A stretch of DNA of 64,000 nucleotides from Variovorax sp. OAS795 (GCF_040546685.1 NZ_JBEPOH010000001.1:1302001-1366000), one strand, 5' to 3'. Shown: positions 55,137-63,849, counted from the stretch's first letter. Notes: a model not told the origin generated them from the letters alone. Made by a program: numbers and translations.

Positions 55137-56834
55137 CTATTGTGTCAGCCGGTTTTCGCTGGGTGCAAAGCTGACGAAGAATTCGTTGCCCTCGGGGCCG
55201 CCCGCGACGAGCGCGCGCCGTTCGTAGCCGATGGTGGCGCCATGGCGCCGGCACAGCTCCCGGCAGAGAAAGAGCCCGAGCCCGCTGGAGCGGCTCTCGG
55301 AAGAGAAGAAGGGCTCGAACAGGTGGCGCTGCACGGCGGGCTCCAGCGGCGCGCCGTCGCTCCACACCTGCAGGCTGGGCCGGCTGGAACCGCCGCGCTG
55401 CGTGGTGGTGACGACCTGGATCGACCCTTCCCGGCTGCTGGCATAGCGCGCCGCGTTGTCCAGCAGGTTCACCAGCAGGCGACGCAGGTGCTCGACGTCG
55501 TAGCGCACCTCGCTGTCGGGCGCATCGAGCGTGATCAGCACCCCTTTGCGCTGCGTGTGGCGAACCCATTCCTCGGCCAGCGCGCGCACCGCGGGATCGA
55601 GCGCCACCTGTTCGCCGAGCGAGAGCACGCGCTGCTGGCGCGCGCGCGAAACATCGAGCACGTCGTCCACGATGCGGGCAAGCCGCTGCGCGTTGTGCTG
55701 GACCATGCTGGTCAGCTTGCGGTGCGCCGGGTCGGTGAGGTCTTCGTTGAGCAGGGCGCTGGCTTGGGTGATGGCGGCCAGCGGATTGCGGATCTCATGC
55801 GCCACCGCGGCCGACATGCGGCCCATGGCGGCCAGCTTCTCGGTGCGGATGCGGGCCTCGAGTTCGCGCAGGTCCTGCAGGAACATCACGCACAGGCTGC
55901 CGACGCGCTGGTCGCTGGTGGGCGTGAGCCGCGTGCGCACCCGCACTTCGCGCGCCGCACCGCGCGCCTGGGCCACGGGAATTTCTTCGCTCTGCGGTGC
56001 GCGGCGTGCGAAGGTCTGGCGCGCCAAGGCCGCCAGCGCATGCCAGGCCGGCTGCGCATGCAGCGCAAAAGGCAGCGCGAGCCGGGCCAATCCCTGTCCG
56101 AGGATGGCGTCCGCCGCCGGGTTGGCCGCGTGCACCATGCCTTCGGCGTCGATCACCAGCACGCCTTCGCTCAGCGTCTCGATCACCAGGTCGTTGACCT
56201 GCGCCTGCATCTGCGCGCTGCTGCGGTTGCGCAGGGCGGTTTCTTCCTCGCGCGCGAGCCGGCGCGCGAGTTCGTGCGCCAGCAGGGCCACCACGAAGAG
56301 CCCCGTGCCGGTGAGCGCCGCCTGCACGAAGCGGGTGGAGGAATCGCCGGGCTGCTGCAGCCAGTGCCAGCCCGCGTCGGCCAGCAGCAGCAGGGTGACG
56401 GTGGCCGTGGTGCCCAGGCCCACCGTCACGGTGCCGAGCACCGCGCTCATGAGCACCGGCAACGCGAACAGCGGCGTGTAGTTGATGTTGCCGCCCTGGA
56501 GCACCTGGAGGGCGGTGAAGGTGCCCAGGTCGATGCCGATGGTGAGGAACCACAGCGCCGCGAAGCCCCGGATCGGGGGCGTGAAATGCGCGTAGCGGGC
56601 GCCCAGCCAGGTCGTGACCAGGTAGCCGGCCGACAGCGCAATGGCCAGCGGATGCATCGTCTGGCCGAGCGCCAGGGCCACGCCTTGCAGCAGCACCAGC
56701 ACCAGCGCGACGAAGCAGCGTGCCGCCATGAAGCCGCGCCACAAACGCAGCAGCGCGGCGCTCTCGCTGCGGCCCGGTTCGAGCAGGTCCCAGTCGGTGG
56801 CGGCCTCGCCTCGCTGCCAGAGGGAAGAACTCAT
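55137..56834 (-). CDS. pilS: PilS-like membrane sensor histidine kinase
   Basis: A 565-residue kinase upstream of and paired with the PilR-like regulator; the gap is only 5 nt. About six membrane helices lie at residues 35-200. A PAS domain follows (LVIETLSEGVLVIDAEGMVHAANPAA). His346 in AVAHEIRNPLAAI is the phospho-acceptor. The N box is LVNLLDNAARYASS and the G2 box SSGLGLFLCRELCRRHGA; the first G box is altered (VWSDGAPLEPAV in place of DxGxG). In Pseudomonas PilS/PilR controls type IV pilin; whether this pair does so here is not shown. Confidence 0.87.
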   Translation of the reverse strand: MSSSLWQRGEAATDWDLLEPGRSESAALLRLWRGFMAARCFVALVLVLLQGVALALGQTMHPLAIALSAGYLVTTWLGARYAHFTPPIRGFAALWFLTIGIDLGTFTALQVLQGGNINYTPLFALPVLMSAVLGTVTVGLGTTATVTLLLLADAGWHWLQQPGDSSTRFVQAALTGTGLFVVALLAHELARRLAREEETALRNRSSAQMQAQVNDLVIETLSEGVLVIDAEGMVHAANPAADAILGQGLARLALPFALHAQPAWHALAALARQTFARRAPQSEEIPVAQARGAAREVRVRTRLTPTSDQRVGSLCVMFLQDLRELEARIRTEKLAAMGRMSAAVAHEIRNPLAAITQASALLNEDLTDPAHRKLTSMVQHNAQRLARIVDDVLDVSRARQQRVLSLGEQVALDPAVRALAEEWVRHTQRKGVLITLDAPDSEVRYDVEHLRRLLVNLLDNAARYASSREGSIQVVTTTQRGGSSRPSLQVWSDGAPLEPAVQRHLFEPFFSSESRSSGLGLFLCRELCRRHGATIGYERRALVAGGPEGNEFFVSFAPSENRLTQ

Positions 56835-56851
56835 GGAGGCGCTGCGTCCGT

Positions 56852-57112
56852 TCAGCCGCGCTCGGCAGCCTGGCGGTGCGCGGCACTGCAGTAGACCGCG
56901 TCGCCCGGCCCCCCGATCGCATCGCCCGCGGGCAGGTGCAAGCCGCAATGCGCACAGCGCAGCATGGCCTGCGGGGCGCCGGGTGGAGGCGGCGGGCGCT
57001 GGGCGCGTGCCGCCGCCTGCTCGCGCTGGGCGTCGCGCATTTCTTCACGGCGGTTCTTGCGCCAGAGCCAGATGGCCACCCACAGCACTGCGAGAACGAG
57101 CAGGTATTTCAT
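56852..57112 (-). CDS. PP0621-family small membrane zinc-ribbon protein
   Basis: An 86-residue protein with one N-terminal membrane helix (MKYLLVLAVLWVAIWLW), a charged/Gln-rich stretch, a Pro run, and a C-terminal zinc-ribbon-like part with CAHCGLHLPAGDA and YCSAAHRQ (three Cys and a His). This layout fits the PP0621 family, of unknown function. Its ATG overlaps the stop of the cytochrome c assembly gene by 4 nt, and the kinase gene begins 17 nt after its stop, so the three may form one transcript. Confidence 0.85.
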   Translation of the reverse strand: MKYLLVLAVLWVAIWLWRKNRREEMRDAQREQAAARAQRPPPPPGAPQAMLRCAHCGLHLPAGDAIGGPGDAVYCSAAHRQAAERG

Positions 57113-57918
57113 GATGCGCCGCGCGCCAGGACCACTTCGAGCACGAAGCGCGAGCCCACGTACGCCAGCAGCAGCAGGACGGAGCCGGCGTACAGCACGC
57201 GCCGCGCCGTGCGGCCGCGCCAGCCGAAGCGCACGCGGCCGATCAGCAGGACGGCAAAACTCATCCAGGCGAGCACCGAGAACACGGTCTTGTGGTCCCA
57301 CTTCCAGCCGCGGAACGACGCGCCATAGAGTGTTTCGCTGAACAGCAGGCCGGCCAGCAGCGTGGCCGAGAGCAGCACGAAGCCCGCCATCACGAACCGG
57401 AAGGTGAGCCGTTCGAGCGTGAGCAGCGGCAGGCCGGCCTGCGGCTCGGTGGCCAGGCGGATCTGCTTTTCGGCCCGCGTGATGAGCCAGGCATGGACCA
57501 CCGCCGCGCCGAACAAGCCGTAAGACGCTATGCCCAGCGCCAGGTGCAGCGGCAGCCAGGGCGATGCCGAGACGTGCAGCGGCGTACCGGGAAACAGCAC
57601 CCCGAGCAACACGGCCGCCGCGCCGAGCCAGGCCAGCGCACGGCGCACCTTCATTTGCGGATACATGCTGCTTTCGACCGCGTAGACGGTGAGCACCAGC
57701 CACGCGGTGACGGAGAGCGCGGGCGCAAAGCCGAAGTGCGGCTGGCTGCCGACCAGGCCGTGGCCCAGCACCGCGGCATGCAGCAGCCATGCCAGGCCGA
57801 GGGCCCATTGGGTGGTTTTTCGGCTCAGCCGGGCACCCGCGGCAGCGGCAAATCCGTAGGCAGCCGCGGTGGCGATGCCCAGCGCCACCGCGAGTGGAGA
57901 GGGGATCGCTAAAATCAT
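57109..57918 (-). CDS. CcsA/YpjD-type cytochrome c assembly protein
   Basis: A 269-residue protein with eight predicted membrane helices. It has the conserved His residues of the CcsA/CcmC fold: LPLHLALGIASYGLFG near residue 125, and WKWDHKTVFSVLAW with the WD motif near residue 208. Members pass haem across the membrane for cytochrome c maturation; the YpjD-like group next to ffh is common in proteobacteria and its exact role is less clear. It is divergent from ffh, with a TAAACT hexamer 6 nt before its ATG. Confidence 0.88.
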   Translation of the reverse strand: MILAIPSPLAVALGIATAAAYGFAAAAGARLSRKTTQWALGLAWLLHAAVLGHGLVGSQPHFGFAPALSVTAWLVLTVYAVESSMYPQMKVRRALAWLGAAAVLLGVLFPGTPLHVSASPWLPLHLALGIASYGLFGAAVVHAWLITRAEKQIRLATEPQAGLPLLTLERLTFRFVMAGFVLLSATLLAGLLFSETLYGASFRGWKWDHKTVFSVLAWMSFAVLLIGRVRFGWRGRTARRVLYAGSVLLLLAYVGSRFVLEVVLARGAS

Positions 57919-57924
57919 CGGTAG

Positions 57925-57930
57925 AGTTTA
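57925..57930 (-). promoter_or_regulatory. -10-like hexamer directly before the CcsA-like gene
   Basis: TAAACT on the minus strand ends 6 nt before ATG 57918; no Shine-Dalgarno. GATAAA (57928-57933) overlaps it. Confidence 0.35.
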
Positions 57931-58034
57931 TCTCCCCCAGCCGTGCGCACTTTCCCCGTGGCGCAGCAAGCGGCCGATCTCCGGTTTCCGACTTTCCAAT
58001 GACCCGCCGCGGCGGGCAGCAAGGCATCTCCTTC

Positions 58035-59423
58035 ATGGCCACCGCCCTCACAGAAAAGTTTTCCCGCCTCGTCAAGACGATGAGCGGCCAGGCCCGCATC
58101 ACCGAAAGCAACGTGCAGGACATGCTGCGCGAAGTGCGCATGGCGCTGCTCGAGGCCGACGTGGCGCTGCCCGTGGTGCGCGACTTCGTGGCGCGCGTGA
58201 AGGAAAAGTCGCTCGGCCAGGAAGTGCTGGGCTCGCTCAAGCCGGGCCAGGCGCTGGTCGGCATCGTGAACCGCGAGCTTGCCGCCACCATGGGCGAGGG
58301 CGTGTCGGACATCAATCTTGCGGCCCAGCCGCCCGCGGTGATCCTGATGGCCGGCCTGCAGGGCGCCGGCAAGACCACCACCACCGCCAAGCTGGCCAAG
58401 CACCTGATCGAGAAGCGCAAGAAGAAGGTGCTCACCGTGTCGGGCGACGTCTACCGCCCCGCCGCGATCGAGCAGCTCAAGATGGTCACCAGGCAGGCCG
58501 GTGCCGAATGGTTCCCCAGCACGCCGGACCAGAAGCCGCTCGACATCGCACGCGCGGCGCTCGACCATGCCAAGCGTCATTTCTTCGACGTGCTGCTGGT
58601 CGACACGGCAGGCCGCCTGGCCATCGACGAAGTGTTGATGACCGAGATCAAGCAGTTGCACGGCGCACTCGACCCAGTCGAGACGCTGTTCGTGGTCGAC
58701 GCGATGCAGGGCCAGGACGCGATCAACACCGCCAAGGCCTTCAAGGATGCGCTGCCGCTCACCGGCATCATCCTGACCAAGACCGACGGCGATTCGCGCG
58801 GCGGCGCGGCACTGTCGGTGCGGCAGGTCACGGGCGTGCCGATCAAGTTTGCCGGCACCAGCGAGAAGATCGACGGCCTCGAGGTGTTCGACGCCGAGCG
58901 CCACGCGGGCCGCATCCTCGGGATGGGCGACATCGTTGCGCTGGTCGAGCAGGTCACGGCCGGCGTCAACGTGGCGGCGGCGCAGAAGCTCGCGGCCAAG
59001 GTCAAGAGCGGTGCGGGCTTCGACCTGAACGACTTCCTTGGCCAGCTGCAGCAGATGAAGCAGATGGGCGGCCTGTCCAGCCTCATGGACAAGCTGCCGC
59101 AGCAGATGGCCGCCAAGGCCACCGAGGCCGACATGACCCGCGCCGAGCGCGACATCCGCCGCAAGGAAGGCATCATCCAGAGCATGACCCCGCTGGAGCG
59201 CCGCAAGCCCGAACTGCTCAAGGCCACGCGCAAGCGCCGCATCGCGGCCGGTGCCGGCGTGCAGGTTCAGGAGGTGAACCGCCTGCTCAACGAGTTCGAG
59301 CAGATGCAGGGCATGATGAAGAAGATGAAGGGCGGCGGCCTCATGAAGATGATGAAGAAAATGGGCGGCATGAAGGGGATGGGCGGCATGGGTGGGCCTG
59401 GCGGGCCGAAGCTGCCGTTCTGA
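58035..59423 (+). CDS. ffh: Signal recognition particle protein Ffh
   Basis: Ffh binds 4.5S RNA and signal sequences and targets nascent membrane proteins. The 462-residue product has the N domain, the G domain with GLQGAGKTTTTAK (about 104-116), DTAGR and TKTDGDSRGG, and the Met-rich M domain with MTPLERRKPELLKATRKRRIAAGAG (RNA-binding) and a Met/Gly/Lys-rich tail. ATG 58035 (MATALTEKFSRL) is used; the open frame extends upstream without family sequence. A hairpin terminator follows. Confidence 0.97.
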   Translation: MATALTEKFSRLVKTMSGQARITESNVQDMLREVRMALLEADVALPVVRDFVARVKEKSLGQEVLGSLKPGQALVGIVNRELAATMGEGVSDINLAAQPPAVILMAGLQGAGKTTTTAKLAKHLIEKRKKKVLTVSGDVYRPAAIEQLKMVTRQAGAEWFPSTPDQKPLDIARAALDHAKRHFFDVLLVDTAGRLAIDEVLMTEIKQLHGALDPVETLFVVDAMQGQDAINTAKAFKDALPLTGIILTKTDGDSRGGAALSVRQVTGVPIKFAGTSEKIDGLEVFDAERHAGRILGMGDIVALVEQVTAGVNVAAAQKLAAKVKSGAGFDLNDFLGQLQQMKQMGGLSSLMDKLPQQMAAKATEADMTRAERDIRRKEGIIQSMTPLERRKPELLKATRKRRIAAGAGVQVQEVNRLLNEFEQMQGMMKKMKGGGLMKMMKKMGGMKGMGGMGGPGGPKLPF

Positions 59424-59456
59424 TCGCGCACACACATATATATAGTTGGAAGGACA

Positions 59457-59487
59457 GAAGCCCGCCGGGGTACGCCCGGCGGGCTTC
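59457..59487 (+). terminator. Hairpin terminator between ffh and the RNA repair genes
   Basis: A perfect 13-bp stem, GAAGCCCGCCGGG (59457-59469) and CCCGGCGGGCTTC (59475-59487), with a 5-nt loop lies between convergent ffh (+) and the HD-Pnk gene (-). The T-run is weak on both sides, but the stem is long enough to end or protect both transcripts. Confidence 0.75.
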
Positions 59488-59494
59488 GTCGCTT

Positions 59495-60634
59495 TCAGGT
59501 CTGCACTTCGTAGACCGTATCGTGCGCCTCGCTCGGCGGCGGCAGTTCCCAGCGGTGCAGCATCCGTTCGATGCCCGCGTTCGACAGCGTGGTGTCGCGC
59601 CCGCGATTGCGGCGCATCAGCTCGGCATGCGGCACTTCCAGGTACACCAGTTCGATCTGCGCGTGGTAGTTCCACAGCAGGTCGAGGGTCTTGGCTCGCA
59701 TCTGCTGGCTCAGGTGCGTGGCGTTCCATACGAAGCGCTCCTGCTTGCGCAGCAGCGCCTTCGCCAGGTCGACCGCATGGTGCGCGGCAAGCCCGTCGTT
59801 CTCGCCGTGCTTCAACCCGAGTTCGGCGCGCGCATCGTCGAACGACACGATCGGCCAGCCCTTCCGGTGCTGCGCCACCCAATGGTTCTTGCCGCTGGCC
59901 GGCAACCCGCACATCACCGTCACCTCTGAACCCGGGGTCTGGAACAGCGGGTAATCGGGGCTGGTGTCGGCGCCGCGGAAGTAGGCGAGGCGCGTGTGCG
60001 CGTCGGCCATCGGGCGCGGACCTTCCCAGCAGCCTTCTTCCCGCGCGAGTTCCTCGAAGATTGCAATGTCGGCCATGCTGTCGGCACGCTTTTCATAGTG
60101 CCGCCCGAGCATGTCGCAGCGCGCGACGCAGCACAGGTCGGGCAGGCTCAGTTCCCATGAGAGCTTGTGCACCAGCCACTCGGGCCGCACGCCCTTGCGC
60201 GAGGCAAAGGCATGGAATGGAAACTGGTGCACCGCAATGATCCGGCACACGGCTTCGCGCAGCGCGAACGGCACGCGGGCCTTCCACATCAGCACGCGCA
60301 CGTCGACCGCGCCGCGGCGCGAGTGGCCGGGTTGCCCGATGCGTCCACTCGCGGCATCGATCACCGTGGTGTCTGGCTTGGCGATGTCGTGCAGCAGGCA
60401 GGCCATGAAGAGCACGAAACGGCCGCCGGCACCGGCGCACTGGTAGTGCGCATCCTGCATCAGCGCGTCGAGCACCATGCGCGTGTGGATGCCGACGTTG
60501 CCCTCGGCGTGGTAGTACGGGTCTTGCGGCGTCTCTTCGAGACGCAGCAGCTCCGGCAGCAGTTCGCAGCATTGCGGCCAATCGGCCCCCGCGCCCGGCG
60601 CTGGCACCAGGGCGCGCAGATCGTCGAAGGTCAT
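59495..60634 (-). CDS. HD-Pnk: HD-domain phosphoesterase fused to polynucleotide 5'-kinase
   Basis: A 379-residue two-domain protein matching HD-Pnk, an end-healing family characterised from Runella slithyformis. The N-terminal HD domain (about 25-210) has His50, the HD pair His82-Asp83 in CLLHDIAKPD, His104 and later His residues; family knowledge suggests removal of 2',3'-cyclic or 2'-phosphates. The C-terminal P-loop kinase (about 235-379) has GLPASGKN (243-250), FDDAR (Asp266-Asp267) and a lid RRNRGR (341-346); it should phosphorylate 5'-OH ends. Asn250 replaces the usual Ser/Thr of Walker A. It overlaps the RNA ligase stop by 4 nt, so healing and sealing enzymes are coupled. Confidence 0.88.
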   Translation of the reverse strand: MTFDDLRALVPAPGAGADWPQCCELLPELLRLEETPQDPYYHAEGNVGIHTRMVLDALMQDAHYQCAGAGGRFVLFMACLLHDIAKPDTTVIDAASGRIGQPGHSRRGAVDVRVLMWKARVPFALREAVCRIIAVHQFPFHAFASRKGVRPEWLVHKLSWELSLPDLCCVARCDMLGRHYEKRADSMADIAIFEELAREEGCWEGPRPMADAHTRLAYFRGADTSPDYPLFQTPGSEVTVMCGLPASGKNHWVAQHRKGWPIVSFDDARAELGLKHGENDGLAAHHAVDLAKALLRKQERFVWNATHLSQQMRAKTLDLLWNYHAQIELVYLEVPHAELMRRNRGRDTTLSNAGIERMLHRWELPPPSEAHDTVYEVQT

Positions 60635-61563
60635 CGCGTTTTCCCCTTGTCCGCAAGCTCGGCCGGGGAGTGCAGGGTGCGCAGTCCCAGGTCGTGCCAT
60701 GTTGCCGTGGGCGTGGGTGCGTAGAGGTCCACGCCAGGCGCCAGCTGGTTGGGCAGCACCGGCCGCCGGCTGTGGTGCGAGCCCGAGTCGAGGATGGTCT
60801 GGACGAAATCCGGACGCACCCATTTGTAGCGGCCCGTCACCTGGCCGTCCGACTCGGTCTTGAGGTACAGGCCCTCGGCAAGATCGGACAGATCGGTCTG
60901 CTGCCGCACGAGCTCGAGCGGCTGGCCCTCCTGCGTCACGGCTTGTTCGAAAGCCTCTTTCCAGCCTGCACTGCGCGCGAGCGATGGTTGCACCAGCGAG
61001 CGCAATGCTTTCGCGTGGTGCGGCATCTCGCCGTCATAGAGCACCGGCACCGAAATGACCGGGCTGCCATCGAGCAGTGCATGCCGCGCCGGCGTCGACA
61101 GGAAGCACTGCGCCCTCCGGTCGTAGAGATCGAACTCCAGGAAAAACGCCGGCAGCCGGTCGTACCAGCAGCTGTGCTTGGCAAAGCACCACTCGCCGTA
61201 CATCACGTAGCGGTCTTCGAGCCGCTCCAGCAAAGCAGCCTCGTGCGCGGCGGCCCAGTGCTTGAACAGGTTGAACTGGCGCTCGCCGGCGCCACCCGCG
61301 AGGTAGTGGCCACGCGACTGCAACAGCAGTTCACCTGCCGAGGTGAACGACACGGCCGCGTTGGCGCCATCGAGTTTTTCCTCGATGACCACATCGAGGC
61401 CGAGCAGCGCGGACAACCGCGTCTGGCCATCGTCGGTGTCGCCCGCCTGAAGGCGCGATCCTTCCAGGTGCGCAGTACGTGGGTACTTGAGCAGCGGAAT
61501 CGATGAAAGGGAAGAGAGAGGGAACACGTTGTTCTCCAGATGCAAATCAGGAAGAACCGACAA
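60631..61563 (-). CDS. RNA ligase (Rnl2-like nucleotidyltransferase) of an RNA repair pair
   Basis: ATP-dependent RNA ligases join 5'-phosphate and 3'-OH RNA ends through an enzyme-AMP. The 310-residue product (numbered from TTG 61563) has motif I KLDGAN with Lys63 as the adenylation site, motif III YGEWCF (122-127), motif IIIa FLEFDLYD (141-148), motif IV EGLYLKTE (230-237) and motif V RYKW with Lys247. A better-supported start may be GTG 61527, which has GGAG just ahead and gives a 298-residue enzyme. It is the first gene of a two-gene operon with HD-Pnk; together they could repair RNA with 5'-OH and cyclic-phosphate ends, as left by ribotoxins. Confidence 0.88.
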   Translation of the reverse strand: MSVLPDLHLENNVFPLSSLSSIPLLKYPRTAHLEGSRLQAGDTDDGQTRLSALLGLDVVIEEKLDGANAAVSFTSAGELLLQSRGHYLAGGAGERQFNLFKHWAAAHEAALLERLEDRYVMYGEWCFAKHSCWYDRLPAFFLEFDLYDRRAQCFLSTPARHALLDGSPVISVPVLYDGEMPHHAKALRSLVQPSLARSAGWKEAFEQAVTQEGQPLELVRQQTDLSDLAEGLYLKTESDGQVTGRYKWVRPDFVQTILDSGSHHSRRPVLPNQLAPGVDLYAPTPTATWHDLGLRTLHSPAELADKGKTR

Positions 61564-61774
61564 CGTGCGGGAGCGAAGCTGGGAAGAGGATCGACTTCGG
61601 CGGCGGTAGGCCGTGCCTGGTCAGCGGAATGCGCAGCTTGGCGCCCGACATGGCCAGTGAAGTGGTGTTGTCGGCGTCAGTGAGTGGTGACGGCGAATCG
61701 GGGCACTTGGCGCTCCAGGGGATCGGAGGATCCGTGGGTTGGAAAAGGAAGGCGCGATTCTAGCCATGCGCCAT

Positions 61775-61804
61775 GAAAAAAGCCGGCCCTGGGGCCGGCT
61801 TTTC
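61775..61804 (-). terminator. Intrinsic terminator after opgH
   Basis: AAAAGCCGGCCC and GGGCCGGCTTTT arms with a short loop, with a T-run on the minus strand (A run at 61776-61781 on +), lie 22 nt after the opgH stop. It isolates opgH from the RNA repair operon, whose start is about 210 nt further on. The 200 nt between (61564-61775) show no convincing gene and may hold the ligase promoter; TAGAAT on the minus strand at 61759-61764 is a possible -10. Confidence 0.82.
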
Positions 61805-61826
61805 GAGAGGCTGTGTCTTCAGTGCA

Positions 61827-63842
61827 TCAGGCCGTGGCCAGCGCCGCGGGGCGCGCAAGGCGCAGCGCATGCATCCAGGCGCGGCGCAGCACGGCCGGCG
61901 AGCGCGATTCCTCGGGAATCAGCAGGTAGCCGCGGTCGCGCAGCGACGTGCCCAGCGCGATCTGGCTGGTCAGCACCGTGAGCGGGATGGCCAGCAGCAG
62001 CGGCAGGCCGACGGGCATGAGCCAGATCAGCGCGCTCGGGTCGATCATTGCAACACCCACGGCCAGCGCGCCGACCACGATGCTCATCGGAGCGAGCTGC
62101 GACACCGCGATCTTCCAGGGCACGGCGGCGGCTTCGCGCGGAGGCGACTTCCAGTCGAGCTTGATGCCGGTGAGGGCGACCAGCACGAACAGCGAGTGGG
62201 CCAGCATGCGAACCGGTGCCTGCACGATGGCCAGGACGCTTTCGAGCATCGAGCTCTTCACGAGGCCCCACAGACCGCCGTACTGGCGCTGCTCGCCGCG
62301 CATGAGCACGGCGGCGATGCCGAGCACGCGGGGCAGGAACAGCAGGCACAGGGTCCAGACCCACAGGCCGGCCAGTTCCGCCGGCAGCACGCTCCAGCTG
62401 GAGATCAGGCTCGAGCCGCTCAGCCACAGTGCGGTGCCGAGTGTCAGGAACGCGAGCCACAGCGGTGCCGAGACATAGGCCATCGTGCCGGTCACGAACA
62501 TCGCGCGGTGCACCGGGTGGATGCCGGGCTCGGCCATCAGGCGGGCGTTCTGCAGGTTGCCCTGGCACCAGCGGCGGTCGCGCTGCAGTTCGGCCAGCAG
62601 GTCCGGCGGTTGCTGTTCGTAGCTGCCGACCAGGTCGGCGCAGAGCCACACGTTGTAGCCGGCGCGGCGCATCAGCGCGGCTTCGACGAAGTCGTGCGAC
62701 ATGATGCCGCCGGACATGCCGCCGGTGCCCTCGATGGGGGCCAGCGCGCAATGCTTCATGAAGGGCTCGACGCGGATGATCGCGTTGTGGCCCCAGTAGT
62801 GCGATTCGCCCAGTTGCCAGAACTGCATGCCCAGCGTGAACAGGCGGCCCGTCACGCGGGAGGCGAATTGCTGGGCGCGGGCATGCAGCGTCACGTGGCC
62901 GATGGCCTGCGTGGCGGTCTGGATGATGCCGGCGGTCGGGTTGGCTTCCATCAGCTTGACCATCGAGGTCAGACAGTCGCCGCTCATCACGGAGTCGGCA
63001 TCGAGCACGACCATGTAGCGGTAGTCCTTGCCCCAGCGGCGGCAGAAGTCGGCCACGTTGCCGGCCTTGCGATGCGTGCGGCGGGTGCGAAGGCGGTAAT
63101 ACACCTCGACCTGCGGCTGGTTCGGGCTCTCGGCCAGCGCGGCGCGAAGGTCTTCCCAGGCGGCGCGCTCGGCGGCGGCGGTTTCGGGCGTGTAGCTGTC
63201 GGACAGCACGAACACGTCGAACTGCTTCGCGTGGCCCGTGGCCGCAACCGATTCGCAGGTGGCGCGCAGGCCGGCGAACACCGTCGCAACGTCTTCGTTG
63301 CAGATCGGCATGATGATCGCGGTGCGTGCCTCGGGGTTCATCGCGTGGTGGGCCACCTGCTTGACCGAGAGCGCGTGCTTGTCACCGCGCACCGAGACGT
63401 AGAAACCCATCAGTGCGGTCACGAAGCCGGTGACGACCCAGCCCGAGAGCAGGCCGTACAGGCCGATCTGGCCGTATTCGAGCCAGACGTTGTCGTAGTC
63501 GGGTTGCACGCCGGCAAACAGCGTGGACGCGATCACGGTGCTCAGCAGCGTGAGCGCCATGAAGGCGAAGCGGCGCTGCGCCGCGGCACGCTGCCAGGGC
63601 TGCTTGACCTGTGCGCCGGCTTCGGCGGTTTCGGCTTCCGGCTTGCCGCCGGCACCGAGCTTGACCAGGAGGGCGGTGCCCAGGCTGTTCCAGAAGCCGC
63701 GCCAGGGGCGGGGCGCCATGGAACCGCGGTTGACCGGAGGAGCGGTCACGGCGTTGGGGTGGCGTTCTTCGCGCACCGGGCTGCGGTGCGAAAAGTCGGC
63801 TTCGGTCAGCACGTTCAGTTGGGAGAAGTCGTTCGGCTTCAT
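61827..63842 (-). CDS. opgH: Glucans biosynthesis glucosyltransferase OpgH (MdoH)
   Basis: OpgH polymerises the beta-1,2 glucan backbone of osmoregulated periplasmic glucans at the inner membrane. The 671-residue product has a cytoplasmic N-terminus, membrane helices near 90-165, a GT2 catalytic domain with IIMPICNEDV, VLDADSVMSGD (DxD) and RDRRWCQGN (QxxRW-type site), and further helices at the C-terminus. ATG 63842 (MKPNDFSQ) is chosen; an in-frame ATG at 63887 overlaps the upstream gene. opgG, the usual partner, is not recognised in the visible upstream sequence. Confidence 0.95.
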   Translation of the reverse strand: MKPNDFSQLNVLTEADFSHRSPVREERHPNAVTAPPVNRGSMAPRPWRGFWNSLGTALLVKLGAGGKPEAETAEAGAQVKQPWQRAAAQRRFAFMALTLLSTVIASTLFAGVQPDYDNVWLEYGQIGLYGLLSGWVVTGFVTALMGFYVSVRGDKHALSVKQVAHHAMNPEARTAIIMPICNEDVATVFAGLRATCESVAATGHAKQFDVFVLSDSYTPETAAAERAAWEDLRAALAESPNQPQVEVYYRLRTRRTHRKAGNVADFCRRWGKDYRYMVVLDADSVMSGDCLTSMVKLMEANPTAGIIQTATQAIGHVTLHARAQQFASRVTGRLFTLGMQFWQLGESHYWGHNAIIRVEPFMKHCALAPIEGTGGMSGGIMSHDFVEAALMRRAGYNVWLCADLVGSYEQQPPDLLAELQRDRRWCQGNLQNARLMAEPGIHPVHRAMFVTGTMAYVSAPLWLAFLTLGTALWLSGSSLISSWSVLPAELAGLWVWTLCLLFLPRVLGIAAVLMRGEQRQYGGLWGLVKSSMLESVLAIVQAPVRMLAHSLFVLVALTGIKLDWKSPPREAAAVPWKIAVSQLAPMSIVVGALAVGVAMIDPSALIWLMPVGLPLLLAIPLTVLTSQIALGTSLRDRGYLLIPEESRSPAVLRRAWMHALRLARPAALATA

Positions 63843-63849
63843 GTGTGAT

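Noticed and set aside
61503..61763. An 86-residue + strand ORF upstream of the RNA ligase gene
   Set aside because: It overlaps the ligase 5' end, has low-complexity Gly/Ser composition and no plausible ribosome site or homology-like pattern; the region is better seen as the ligase promoter region.
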